A DNA stretch of 64,000 nucleotides. Origin: Coffea arabica (taxonomy: Eukaryota > Streptophyta > Magnoliopsida > Gentianales > Rubiaceae). Below the pieces are notes generated by a model. That model did not search any database. It had not been told where the DNA came from and was given only the letters and a program-made list of their open reading frames with translations. The stretch covers positions 39,887,994 through 39,951,993 of the forward strand of contig NC_092322.1 in assembly GCF_036785885.1 (NCBI RefSeq). Direction: 5' to 3'. Shown in pieces: positions 10,744 through 22,345 of the stretch (positions are counted from its first letter, which is position 1; each line of letters starts with the position of its first letter). Both the position numbers and the translations under genes were made by a program.

Positions 10744-13700
10744 GATACCTCCCGAAAATGAACACAAAAGCATACTCTCAACTCCAAGAAGATCCTATCA
10801 CAAACATGCATTACCGAATCTAGTTTACCCTAAAAAATCCACATATTTCGCATCTTCCATAAATTCCAGCAAATTAAGGATGGCAACGTGCGGAGAACAA
10901 AACCAAGGTATGAATTACTAGTAGATCTAGCCCACCAACTCATCACCCTATGTCTCACCGTGAAAGCCCCACTAAACCCGCCAATAAGATCCTCAAAGCA
11001 ACCCCAAACCTTCCTTGCCACCTCCCCCGTACAAAAAGTGTGGTTAATAGATTCTGGGGATGGGTTCAGACTACAACAAAAGCATCTAGAAGGGCCCAAA
11101 AACCCGAACTTGTGTAACACTTCCATCAGCGGCAACCTACCATACATCAATCGCAACATAAAGAAGGAAATTTTTGACGACAAAGCCTGATAGGGAAACA
11201 GGCTGGAAGCATTACATTCGTTACGCATTATCTGGTATGCCGACGAAATAGTAAACTCACCCGAATTAGTGGGAGCCCAAATCATTTCATCCGCCTTCGC
11301 CGCAGCAGGGGGAGCCACCCCCAGTACCTGTTGCACCCATCCCGGCGGCAACACCCTGTTTAGGCTCTGCAAATCCCACCTGCCTTCCATGACAAAGTCT
11401 GCAACCGAATGCTCCTGAAAAGATTCCACCTGCTTATACAGAGGCTCTATCCCCAACCAATTATCATGCCAAAAGCTTGAAGACCCACTGTCCAGCGACC
11501 AACATATGTGCTTCTCTGCCACCACTTGAACGTGTACCATCCGCTTCCAAGTATGTGAGTGCCCTGGCGAGAAATCCGAAAAGTAAGGATACACCTCCGG
11601 GCAATACTTCAAGTGCCTGAACTCAGCCCATAAAGATTGTCGTAGCCTAAAATTCCACCATAGTTTCAAAGAAAAGGCATCAAACACATGCTGCAGAGAC
11701 CGAATACCCACACCTCCTTCCTCATAAGGCTTACATAGTTGACTCCACTTAATCTAGTGAAACCGCGGACCAACCTCAGAAGAACCCCACAAGAAATCAA
11801 TAAATATTTGGTCCAACATGACAAATACCCCTTTAGGAGCGGTGGAAGCAGCAAGGATATGGATCGGCATGGATGCCAGGACGCTCCGTATTAGCACCAA
11901 CTTCCCACCCGATGACAAGAGTATCTCATTCCACAACAAAACCCTACTTGCAACTGAAGTGCATATCGCTGAAAAATAACTCTTCCTCCGTCTTCCCGAG
12001 TATAGTGGACAGCCTAAATACGTCACCGGGAAGGACTGGGAGCGAAACCCTGTGACTTGTGCTACAATACGCTTTCGCAAATCCGACAGGCTAGCATGGG
12101 ATAGGAAACCACTTTTCTGATGGTTCACCTTTTGTCCCGAAATCGACGTATAGTCCTCCAATACTTGCATCACCAACTGAAGCGATTTCTTCTTGCCGCT
12201 CGAGAAGATAATGATATCATCCGCATAAGCCAAGTGCGTGATAATTGGGCACCCCATCAGGACCCTGAAAGGGACGAACCCCTACCGCCCACTCAAGGAA
12301 TTAAGATGACGGGAAAGAACCTCAACACACAAAACAAAAAGACCTGGGGAAATCGGATCCCCTTGACGAACCCCACGACTAGACTTAAAAAACCTTGGGG
12401 CGGCCCATTGACAACAACTGAGAACCACACATTCGAAATCAGCCTCGAAATCATATCAATCCAAACTTCACAAAAGCTAAACCGCCTCAGCACCTGAATC
12501 AAGAATGGCATGAAACCCTATCGTAGGCTTTGGCCATGTCAATTTTCAACATCACATTACCCCCTCTACTAGCTTTCCGAATACCTGCTATGAGCTCCTG
12601 GGCCAACAGCACATTATAAAAAATCTATCTCCTCTGCACAAAGCCGCTTTGTTGAGGTGATATAATGTTAGGTAACACCTTGGCCAAGCGATTCGCTAAA
12701 ATGTTAGAGATCACTTTATTAAAAAAATTGCACATGCTGATTGGTCTGAATTGACTAAACTCTTGAGGAGAGCTGACCTTGGGAATAAGTACCACCCATG
12801 TTGCCATGAAATTCCTGGGCAACTCCTGCCCACAGAAAAAACTAACCACTGCCTCACATACATCCTCCGCCACCACCTCCCATGCAAAGGTAAAAAATTT
12901 TCCAGTGAAACCATCTGGGCCCACTGCACTCTTCCCATCCATCCCAAACACCACCTCTCTTATCTCCTCCATCTCTGGAACTCTCACTAGCTCCTCGTTC
13001 TGTGTGCGAGAAATCATGTGAGGAATCACGTCCAGTGTATCCCATGATCCTGAAGAAAGCTCAGCCAAAAATAAAGCTTTAAAATACTGAACCGCCTCAG
13101 ATGCAATCCGATTATCCTCTGCTATCCAATCCCCATCAGCACCTTTGATCTAGTGAATAACCGTCTTCGCCCTATGCTCCGCAACTGAAGAGTAGAAATA
13201 TTTTTAATTCTTATCCCCCTCCCAAATCTATTTAACCCTTGCCTTTTGCCTCCAAATCCTTCCTCTATCATTAGCAAATTCCTCAACCCCACCCACGCCT
13301 CTTGAAGTGCAAGAAGATTTGGCTCCGAGGGATCCCTATCAAAAAGATCCTCTAGCCTCAGCACCTCTCCTTCCGCTTCCTTACCCTCTCAAAAATATCC
13401 CCAAACGATTCTCTAGACCACAATTATAACTGCCGTTTTACCTTCCGTAACTTGACAGACAATCTCTGCAAGGACGGGCCCAAAAATGAACCACCCCAAC
13501 ATCGTCGAATAACTCCCAATAACTCCGGTTTAGTCATCCACACATTCAGGAACCGAAAGGACCTTGGCTTATTATCTAGCCTAGTCCTTGCCGTCATGAG
13601 TAAGGGAGCGTGATTCGAGGGATCCTGCCCCCATTGTTGCACTGTAAAATTGTAATCTAAAGAAGATGCATGCTGATTGTATAACAATCTATCTAGCCTC

Positions 13701-14266
13701 TTCCAAATACGCGCGCTCCCCACTATTATTACACCATGTGAACTTTGAGTCCAAAAACCCAGCATCTCGTATTCTAGTCGTCGCCATGAAGCAGATAAAA
13801 TTCAAGCCCTCCCCCAGGCGAAAAGGTAAACCACCCCGTTTTTCCTTCTCACTGACTATGACATTGAAGTCCCCAACCAAAAACCATGGTGCATCAACCG
13901 GATTATCAAGCAGTAACAAAGACCAAAGCAACCTCCTTTCCTGCTCATTACACTTTACATGCACAAACCAAAAAACCATAGGGCCATCTACTAGTGGTGA
14001 CTGTATGGTAAGTGACAAATGTTGACTCGACTCACCCAGGTGATCACATGAAAATGAATTTTGATAGAAAACCCAAGTAGAGCCCTCACTATTGGTAATG
14101 CATTTATCCATCCTCAACTTTAATCATATCCAATGAAGTTCCCCCATAGACATTTTAGGTTCACATATAGCAACTGAATTGAAGACTCAGCAATTAAATT
14201 TTTTAATCTACGAAAATTTGGGGCACGCGAGATTCCCCGAATATTCCAAAAAAGGAAATTAATCAT
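10744..14266 (-). pseudogene. LINE ORF2 pseudogene (endonuclease-reverse transcriptase)
   Basis: ORF2 starts at ATG 14,266 (MINFLFWNIRG) and contains, in order, an endonuclease-like domain (GDFNVI; then DPSNHAPLL, where the usual SDH has become SNH), the reverse transcriptase fingers and palm (LIPKVSSPQEFSQFRPISMC; YADD at about 12,227-12,216), and a zf-RVT region (CFCCSLNP...NHTF). Pieces are spread over several frames: 14,117-13,689, 13,765-13,424, 13,068-12,625, 12,257-11,754 and 11,711-10,830. The protein stops at the LTR junction before RNase H. The YADD core survives but the frame is far from intact. Confidence 0.8.
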
Positions 14267-15736
14267 CAGACAATGCAGCAAATGAGTTATTCGACAGTTT
14301 CGCTTTAGAGCGTAAAGATCGATCAGTAGGGAGTGGTACACGCGTACCTCTACACTTGGAAAGAGCAATCATTTTGCCTCCCTCTTCTCTATGCACATTT
14401 TCCTGAACTTGTTGTATAATAGGATCCAAGTTAAATATATCTACCACCAAGGATCCAACCTCCCTCGGCACAGCTCCCATGTCACGCTGGGGAGACAGAT
14501 TTCCAGTGCTTTGTTCTGCAGTAGCCACCTCTTCCTCCCCCACCTCTGCACCAAGCCCCGTTGTGATTTCGCACGCCTCTCCACTGACCTCATGCGCAGC
14601 AGTCATGTCTTTCAAGGGAGAAGGCGGCAAGCTGACCAATCCTGATGCGCAGCAAGTAGGAAGAGTGATGCCATCAGTGCCACACCCCTACTACAACTCC
14701 TGGCTACGCAGGCCAATTGTAGCAGCAGACCTTGACGACTCCCCCAGAGCTGCGTCCGAGCTCTGCCCTGAATGCCCAGTTGCCTCCTCACTTCCCTGCT
14801 TCACCATCGAGGTAATCAATTCCTCACCCACGGCTGCAATTGTCTCAGGCACAGCCGTCCTTGTTACATCAGTAAACTCCATAGCAGGAGCATGCCCTTG
14901 CGCTTCAGTAGGCACATCCTTCATCCTATACCCTTGCACTTCAGTAGTCTCCTTCGGCTGCTTCTTATCTGGCCGAGACCTTGGGTGGAGGAAACGACAG
15001 TCCCCCTGATCATGGCCTTCGTGAAAGCAATGGGAACAATACTTGGGGATATTTTCTGGAACCAAAAACCCCCATAATCCCCATTGCCAATCCATATTCT
15101 ACCTGGAAACGACTTAAGTAAATCAACCTCCACACAAACTCTCGCCACACTTGGACAAGAGCCAGAAGCCGTGGCTGCATCAACAAAAAGTAGCTTGCCC
15201 ACACAGCAAACAATCTGAAACAAACAGTCCTTGTTGAAGTAATGTATTGGTAACTTGGACAACTGGAACCATACTAGAACTACTGAAGGCTCACGGTCTA
15301 CATGGAATTCTGGTGACCAACGGAACACCCTCATTGGCATCCCAAAAACATACTAGATACCCCGTGCCCGAAGCCTATGAAAGTCTGCCTCCGTGCCTTG
15401 CCTAATTAGAATATGTCTGGAGTCCATCGGTCCAACTGAAGCTTTCTCTTTCAGATCAAGCAAATGAAAAAACTTCCTCAAGTCCTCCATCTTAGGCCTT
15501 CCCTTTGAGAATTTCCCCACCAAAGCAATTATATGGGGTAGCTAATATCTCCAGATCTGTTTGTGCAAACAAGACCGCTGGTTCCCCTCTATGAGAAGAC
15601 ACCTTGGCAATGACCGTGAAAGCAAGTTTCGTCGTTGCCGCATTAGCAAATAGCTCCGAGAACGATTTTTGCTAAAGGTAGGAGACAACTCAGTTTGCCC
15701 TCCAAGCAGTTGCCGGAGGGCGGCCATGGCGGCCAT
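14259..15736 (-). pseudogene. LINE ORF1 pseudogene (DUF4283-like, zinc knuckle)
   Basis: This is the remnant of the LINE ORF1 protein, an RNA-binding chaperone of the retrotransposition particle. The start is taken at the ATG at 15,736. Successive pieces in different frames are 15,736-15,542, 15,340-14,921, 15,095-14,691 and 14,639-14,259, so at least three frameshifts are needed. The second piece (MPMRVFRWSPEFHVDREPS) matches the second LINE's ORF1 (MRVFRWTREFHVHRESS). A CX2CX4HX4C zinc knuckle (CSHCFHEGHDQGDC) lies near 15,040-14,997. The end TAA at 14,261-14,259 overlaps the ORF2 start ATG at 14,266-14,264. It is not functional as read. Confidence 0.75.
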
Positions 15737-15821
15737 GCAAAAACCCTATAGCAGCGACGCTATTTCCTTCGCTCCTATTTTTTCCCTCCTAATTGTCCGT
15801 TTTAGTTCCCCGACTCACTTT

Positions 15822-16864
15822 TAGGAGTTGGATTGGTATTAGGAAACCAATCAATGAGATAATTGGGCAAAGATTCGTGAGGCATCAATTCATTATTTCT
15901 TTTGCTAGAAAAAAAAATGAATAGTTACTATTGTTCTTATTCCTCTTTCTTGTTGGCCAATAGGAGGAAGAAGAATTCGGCTGGTACTGAGGTCTTTTAC
16001 TTTTTCCTTTTTAGCCGACCTTTGGGAGGAAAAACAGGAAAAAAAGCTTGGAACAATTATTTGCATGGCTTGTTCTCCATTAATGGAGAACTAATTTTAT
16101 ACTTCTAGTCAAGGGGACAACTGAAGATTTGGTTCAACAATTACTGTGAGATCTAAATTATTTTAACTGTTTCCTCCATTTATTGGTATTCGTATGTTTT
16201 TTGCTTTTAATTGTTGTTATAGTTATCGTGTATGATTGAATAGATGCACAATATTTAATTATTCACGTAGGTTATTTTGCTAATTGGGGGTAGTTGAATC
16301 CATAATTGTTCGATTACTTCCGTCCCGGTAGCAACTGGCGTAATTGACTTTATGCCAGGAAAACATACGATATAATTTAAACAAACCTTCGTAGCGTGTT
16401 TGTTAGTTAGGATTGAGTTTTTCTAAATCTTAATGCAAACCAGAAATTAAATCCTACGGTCGTACCTAGGGTTGTTTCCAGATTAGAGAAATAGTTAACG
16501 GTCGAATCTTAACATCGAGAAATTAAGGAAAGGTTGGTTGTTTATCGCGTGTATGACAACTATAACCAATTTATTAATAATTGTTGGAATTATATTTGAA
16601 TCGATGATCATTTGCATGAACCATTTCTGAAGTGTATCCTTGGCTAGAGTTTCCTCGATTATTTCTCCCAATTAATTATTTTGCACATTTAGTTTATTTA
16701 GTTAGCAATTCATTAGCATTTAATCCTAAAACCCCCATACTTTGAACTCTAGAAGAAACGAATTATCCCTAATTCCTGTGAATTCGACCCTACTCACTGC
16801 TATATATAAAATCTGTATTTTTCTTAAGTAGGCAATTATTATTGCACAGGCTCGACACCTGTCA
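15822..16864 (+). repeat. 5' LTR of element B (first ~330 bp missing)
   Basis: From TTTTAGGAGTTGGATTGG to the terminal CTGTCA (16,864) it aligns along its length with 23,209-24,256. The missing beginning corresponds to 22,875-23,208. The break coincides with the 5' end of the LINE on its left. Confidence 0.8.
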
Positions 16865-16869
16865 ATTTT

Positions 16870-16887
16870 TGGCGCCATTGCCGGGGA
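16870..16887 (+). other. Primer binding site, tRNA-Asp type
   Basis: The sequence TGGCGCCATTGCCGGGGA lies five bases after the LTR end. It differs by one base from TGGCGCCGTTGCCGGGGA, which I recall as the complement of plant Asp-tRNA used by Athila/Tat-type Gypsy elements. This gives element B a Gypsy affinity even though it has no pol. Confidence 0.7.
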
Positions 16888-16967
16888 CTGGTGTCTGATT
16901 AATTTGTTTCTTTTTTAGTTCATCTTGTTTTCATTTTTTTATTTTTCTCTTATTTTTTATATAGTTT

Positions 16968-18034
16968 ATGGCTGCTAACACTCCGTATTTTGGTGATAGA
17001 CTGGATTTTATTTCTAGAAGGGGTTATGAGACTCGTGTTTTTTCTAATGATCAATGGGCTATTGCAAATTGTAGAACTTATTTTGTCTCAGATCATTCAA
17101 TCGACATGTGCCATACATTTCAAGATGGTCTAAGTGCTCCAATCGATAATTTTGAAGATTTTTCACCACAATATCAAACGTGGTATGACCCTTATTCAAA
17201 CAGGTATGAGCAAGGATGGTGGGATGATTCGACTTTTAATTATGAACAAAGGCGAATAGATTTTCAACAGATAGAGTCTCAAGAACCGTCATCCATGTCA
17301 GGTATGTCTCTTGAAGAAATAGTTGAATTAATAGCTACTAACACATATCAAATTCAACCGGAGACATATCAACTTCAACAAGAGACATATCAATTTCAAC
17401 AGGAGGTACATCAATTTCAACAGGAGACACAAGGGATGATTAAAGAGATGGAAGAATGAAGGCGTGAATGGGCATCTACAATGAGCAAATTGATTTCTCC
17501 AATTTATGAAGAATTGCCCTCACAGACCATCAACGATCCTAAAGAAGATGAGAGTACAATTATCCTGACAAATGATATGGAACTGCAAGAGTTTCAAGAA
17601 AAGAATCTAAAAATACAGTTGAAAAGGAAATTGAATTACAAGAAATGGAACCCCAATATCAAATAGTTCAAGTAAATGAATCCAGTGAACAATCTCCAAA
17701 TGCGGTGACATCTCCTCCATTCCTTGATCAATATTCTCCTGACTCTTATTCTTCAATTCCTGTTAGTGAAATTGATTTTATTATACTAGAAGACTTTGAA
17801 TTTCATAACAAGAATAAGTTAAGAGTTGCGATGGCAAAATATCTCGAACCAGTAAGTGTTCGTGATGGAGGAATGAGTGAAGAATTAAAATCCTTGTTGA
17901 TTTGTTTGGCGCCATCTACTAGTCCATGGAAGACCGTAGCTCGTGTGTTCAAGAATTACTCTATTTACAAGGACTATTAGGATTACATAGAAGATGAAGC
18001 ACTGAAACGAGTTACACGATTTTATCCTCCGTGA
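16968..18034 (+). pseudogene. Broken gag-like ORF of element B
   Basis: The reading starts at ATG 16,968 (MAANTPYFGDR) and runs 163 codons to a TGA at 17,457-17,459. It continues in the same frame from 17,460 to about 17,600, shifts frame (ORF from about 17,600 to 17,980), meets a TAG at 17,978-17,980, and would end at TGA 18,032-18,034. The middle (PYSNRYEQGWWDDSTFNYEQR, then MSLEEIVELIATNT and four Q-rich ETYQ-type repeats) resembles the region just after the zinc-knuckle-less gag of asterid Gypsy elements. The last part matches element A (CLAP-TSPWK). With two stops and one shift it is a pseudogene here. It joins gag-like and later sequence with pol deleted. Confidence 0.6.
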
Positions 18035-18047
18035 ATAAATATGGCAA

Positions 18048-18096
18048 TGTCTAGCCAAAGACATTAAAGAAAGACGCTACTTGGGAGGCAACCCAA
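18048..18096 (+). other. Paired small hairpins after the ORF (element B)
   Basis: TGTCT (18,048-18,052) pairs with AGACA (18,059-18,063), and TTGGG (18,081-18,085) pairs with CCCAA (18,092-18,096). The block keeps the same spacing and loops as in element A at 212-260. Confidence 0.6.
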
Positions 18097-18191
18097 GGCC
18101 TTTATTTTAGTTTTCTTATATTTTTGGAGTTTTTGTTAAGTGTTAGTTGCATTTAGTGATTTGTTGCTTTTGTGGCAGGAAGTACCTAGCA

Positions 18192-18420
18192 GTTAGGCGT
18201 GCCCACGTCATATGGTCACGCTTAAGGAAAGCAATTTTCGTCTACGGTCATAAGACTCTAGAGTAGTTAGGCATGACCACTTGGAACTCAATTTTCGAAA
18301 ATTGGTCAGAAAACTTTCTAGTAGTTAGGCGTGCCCACGCCAGGTGGTCATGTTTAAAGATCTTAATTTCGGATGGTTGGTCAGAAGACTCGAAGGCAGT
18401 TAGGCGTGCTCACTCCTAAC
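18192..18420 (+). repeat. Array of four dyad (hairpin) repeats, element B
   Basis: Dyads start at 18,192, 18,266, 18,324 and 18,399 (spacing 58-75). The left arm is GTTAGGCGTG or a close variant, the centre is two bases (CC in two units), and the right arm is complementary. The fourth pairs 9 of 10 positions and the third has a perfect GGCGTG/CACGCC core. Each unit is followed by a GGTCAGAA-like word, as in element A. The arms differ in sequence from those of A but keep the geometry. Confidence 0.7.
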
Positions 18421-18577
18421 ACAGGGGTTCCTTTATTCCAAAAGAAAAAAATCCATGATTTTTTCTTCTTTCTTTCTTTCCCTTTTTCCCCCCTTTTCCA
18501 CTGCTGCCTTCACGTGCTTGGCTGTCCGTCACCACTGCACCGTGCACCTCCCCAGCCCGCTACAGCCACCATCTTCG

Positions 18578-18645
18578 TTCAGTCGCCGCCGCCAGCCAAC
18601 TCACTACCGGCTTCAGTCGCCGCCGCCAGCCAACTCACTACTGGT
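18578..18645 (+). repeat. 34-bp tandem duplication in GC-rich segment of element B
   Basis: Two head-to-tail units (18,578-18,611 and 18,612-18,645) start with TTCAGTCGCCGCCGCCAGCC and differ in only a few bases near their ends. The segment sits where element A has its GC-rich gene-like block. Confidence 0.7.
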
Positions 18646-18805
18646 GCCAATCCCTCATTATCTGTTCTCATCTCTGCTCAAACAAAGGATAAAAGGAAGA
18701 ACCGACCATTCCCACCTATGCCATAACTGCTTGAGACCCTCCATTGCGTGCTCAGGGAAGTTTTGTTGTCCCTTTTTGCTTTGAATTTTATTCTTTATTG
18801 CTTAA

Positions 18806-18840
18806 ATTGGGGACAATATAAGATTTAGGTGTGAGGGGAG
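18806..18840 (+). other. First (internal) polypurine-type cassette, element B
   Basis: TTGGGGACAATATAAG is followed by ATTTAGGTGTGAGGGGAG, matching element A's internal cassette (2684-2718) and the true polypurine tract at 22,841-22,874. Confidence 0.55.
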
Positions 18841-19263
18841 TAGTATATTGATAATATATTGAAAAAGTGCAAGTGTAAGTGTAGGCATTTTTGTTGGATT
18901 TTTTTTTTTTAACTTTGTCGAATTTTATCCAATTTTTGCCTATCTTTGAACATATTTGTGATTATTCCTGATAAATGATGGTTAGATGTCTCAAATCTTT
19001 TTATTGCTAAGATTTTACTCTCGAAGGTGGTAAGTATGACATGGTTAACTTTAAGGGTATCTCTTTGGTGAATATTTGAAATTTTTGACTTTTATACTTT
19101 TTAGTTAACTTTTCTAAGTATTGTAAATATTTATCTAGCATTTTTTTTGTGCAAATTGGTTCAACTATTAATCTTAGTTCTCCATGTTTAAGAAATGAAG
19201 TGGATTTGTGTGATTGTTAATTTTAATTTGGTGCTTATTTATGAATAGTATTTGATTATACTC

Positions 19264-22200
19264 TGTGACAGCCCCACCTCCCCCTAAAGCGTACCAAAGG
19301 GTTCGGCGGACCGCCTGCCCAGCTCTCACCCGAACTCAGAGGCAAAAGCAAATAAAAGTTATTCACACGGCAAAAGAGTACTATTCATATTATATACATC
19401 GGCAAAAGAGTTCTATTTACATCCCCAAAATCAACTACTCAGACCATTACATCCTTATTATTATAACCAAAACCAAAAAGTGGACCCTAAGAAGGGTCCT
19501 TACACGGATCACTATAATAGGGAAAAATATTTTAACTATTCGGAGATTACAAACAAAGTCTAACTATACTAGTGATGGTGCCAAAATTTCCCCGCGTCGG
19601 CCCTGTTAAGGAAAACAAAAGGGAATAGGGTAAGCTAGAAGCTTAGTGACTAACCAGGGGTAAAAATGTAATTTTTACATGTCAACATTTACACAGTGAG
19701 AGCAAAGCAAAAGCAGAAAAGTAACATCACATGGTAAGGATACAGGTGGCTCCCAAGCCAACTCATTTGTCAAGCTTGATCACTGGTTGACCCTTGAGAT
19801 CCTGAGCCACACAGCTCGCTTCTCTTAAAGGATCCCAGATAAAGAGACCATGAGCCTCAGCTCAAGTCACGAGCAATACATGCTCAAAATATTTTTCAAG
19901 CAATAAATGCTCTAAAATCGTAGTTCAAGCAATAAATGCTCTGGTTCAAGCAATAAATGCTCTAGTTCAAGCAATAAATGCTCTCAAATTGCGTCACAAG
20001 CAATAAATGCTCCGCAAATGTTTCACAAGCAATAAATGCTCCATAACAAATCACAAAAAATCATATTTCACAGGTATCAAGAGCAACTAATGGGTCTTAG
20101 ATCGAGTGCGATAAAATACACTCTCGCCTAAGTACCCATTTTTCATAGTAAACTCATATTAGTATTGAGTTACACAGAAACCCTGATTACTCACCTAAAG
20201 AGCAAGTATAACAAGAGAAAGTACGGAAATGAATTCAAGTCGCTAGCTAGTGGGCCCACCAGCTCCGTCTAGCCCGTCACCGCCTGTAGCAGAAGGTTGA
20301 GCCATATTATCACACAAACAACTACTAAAGTGCACAAATTAAGCAAAACGGCAAAATTGGCACATGCATGTGCGGAAACGGCAAACGAAAACATAAACGG
20401 CCGGCAACGGAAACGGTAGATTTGGCATCTAGAACCGTTTTAAACAAATTTCAGGGTACAGTTATCGGATTGAAATGCATTAGGTACTGCTGCGAAGCTA
20501 AGAAGAAGGGCTATAATTTTCATGAAGACACCTTAATCTAGATCTGAATGGAAGCAGGTCGAAATTATGGAAAACCGTACCAGAAATTTGCATTTTAGGG
20601 TGACGGACAGGGTTTGTTTACTGGACCATCACTCACAGCTCACAAATCCAAATCAAGAAATTCCAAAGGCGTTGGAAAGCTAAGACATAAGGCTATAACT
20701 TTTGTATTTTGACCCAAAACTGAATCAGTACGAAGCATAGGGAAAAAGGGGTTCAAAGTTCCTGTCAGAACTGTCCAAATTCAAAGGCAGTTCTGACAAC
20801 CGATCTTATTCTGGTCATAACTGAAGCTACGGAACTCAGATTTGGATGTACTTTATACCGTTTCGAAGCTAAGACCAAGATCTACATTTATTGTGAAGGG
20901 GTAAACACCCAATTCGCACATTATCAAAACGGACAGAGCATGGTCAGAAGCAAAATTAAAAAGCGTAACACAATCCAGTGTACAAAATAGGTGCAAGTGT
21001 TTTTGGCTATAACTCGGGTTACACTGATCCGTTTGACCTGAAATTTTGCAGGCACATCAAGAACTTAAGAAGGTACAACTTTCATGAAGACCACTCAGTC
21101 CAGTTCTCATCCTAACTAGGTCAAATTTACCAAAACAACTCCATATTTTCCAGTTCGAAATTCACTGCAGAAATCAACTAGCAGTCCTGCTTTATTCACT
21201 CATATCTCAGCACACACAACTCCAATTTAGGTAATTCCAAAGCCATTTGAAAGCTAGGATACAAGGCTATAAGTCTTAAGAAGACATCAACAACCAAAGC
21301 AGTAGTATTACTGGTCAAAACAACCAATTACAGAAGCTGATTAGCATGTTCGGATAGAAACAGGGCAGCAGGGGTATTTCGGTTTTTCATAGGCTACGTT
21401 GCTCCGATTGAGCTGAAATTTTGTAGGCACCTATAAATCATCATTCTTTACAACTTTCATGTTTTGTACTAAGCTTAATTCGGCCTCTAACATGGAGCAC
21501 TAAAACCGGACAGAATAGGGCTACAATTTTCCAGAAATCTGGAATTCATCCATTCAAGTGCTAATCTTCCACAAAACAACATCTAAAACCACTAAAAACC
21601 ACTAATAAGCAATTAATTGAAGTAAAGAGGATGTTCTTGGCAAAATACCTTACAACTACAAGAAAGGTGGTAGCTTGGAGCTTGTCCCTTCAAAATCACT
21701 CCACCCAATCCTTTAATCTACCTTAGTAACCAACTTTTATGGAGTGACTTGCAATTCTATCGGTTAAAACTCAAGATTGAAATAAGAAATTGGAGTGAAA
21801 GATGAAGGTTTTTCTCTCTCTCTTTAGTTTTTGATTTGGTTTATGTCTTGTGTTCTCTTGGATGTTCTAGAATTAATACTTAGTCAAGACCATTAGTAGA
21901 TATTTTCCACCAACCAATCACATAAAAGATGATTATTCACTTCCTAGTCCTTGCAACTTCCTTTTTGTTTTCTCACACTCTTGCCCACAAATGTTTGGAA
22001 CTCTTGCACTTAACTCCATAGGATACAACTTATTCTAATCCAACATACTTTATCACACTTAATCATTTCACTAATCACCTTATTATCTTAACCTCCCATA
22101 CTTAATCATACTTTCTCCATAATAAAAACAATAAAACAATCATTATAACATTGGCGAAATTAGGGTTTTAATAAAATTCCAAATTAAGGTTTTTCGATTC

Positions 22201-22312
22201 TAAAAGCAAAATCACATGTAAAGAATTACCATCATCCTTAAAATCAAATTTTATAGCAAAATTTAGCACTAATAATCCTTATTCAAAATTAAGGACGAAT
22301 CGGGATCTCACA
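19264..22312 (-). repeat. Solo LTR (3.05 kb) of long-LTR Gypsy family, inserted in element B
   Basis: It is bounded by TGTGACAG on the left and TCTCACA on the right and flanked by a perfect 5-bp target duplication TACTC (19,259-19,263 and 22,313-22,317). The empty site is seen in element A at about 3150-3165, where the same sequence runs uninterrupted. By analogy with the 6439 LTR its orientation is minus. No internal region accompanies it, so it is a solo LTR left by recombination between two LTRs. It carries a minisatellite at 19,868-20,043. Part of it (about 21,360-21,430) is matched in inverse orientation near 63,600. Confidence 0.85.
19868..20043. repeat. Minisatellite with CAAGCAATAAATGCTC core
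   Basis: Seven copies of GCAATAAATGCTC or a near variant are separated by 5-17 variable bases, giving spacing of roughly 20-30. Each core has the imperfect dyad GAGCA...TGCTC. It lies inside the solo LTR and has no equivalent in the LTR at 6439-10,340. It is not a CRISPR array, because spacers are short and related and there is no cas gene. Confidence 0.75.
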
Positions 22313-22345
22313 TACTCCACTAGTATCGTTACCTAGTAACCGGAG

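Larger units (their letters stand above)
10744..15821 (-). mobile_element. Decayed L1-type LINE, 3' end missing
   Basis: Minus-strand order is ORF1 (about 15,736-14,259) then ORF2 (about 14,266 downward) with endonuclease, reverse transcriptase and zinc-binding (zf-RVT) regions. The reading is broken by many frameshifts and stops. The element ends at 10,744 against an LTR, just after residues matching LPSLICWNLWK, so the RNase H domain found in the second LINE (41,862-47,785) is lost, as are any poly-A tail and target duplication. The 5' end lies inside the 5' LTR of element B, which it splits from its first 330 or so bases. Confidence 0.8.

Noticed and set aside
19868..20043. CRISPR-like array
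   Set aside because: Cores are short, linkers are short and partly alike, and it lies inside an LTR of a plant genome with no cas genes.
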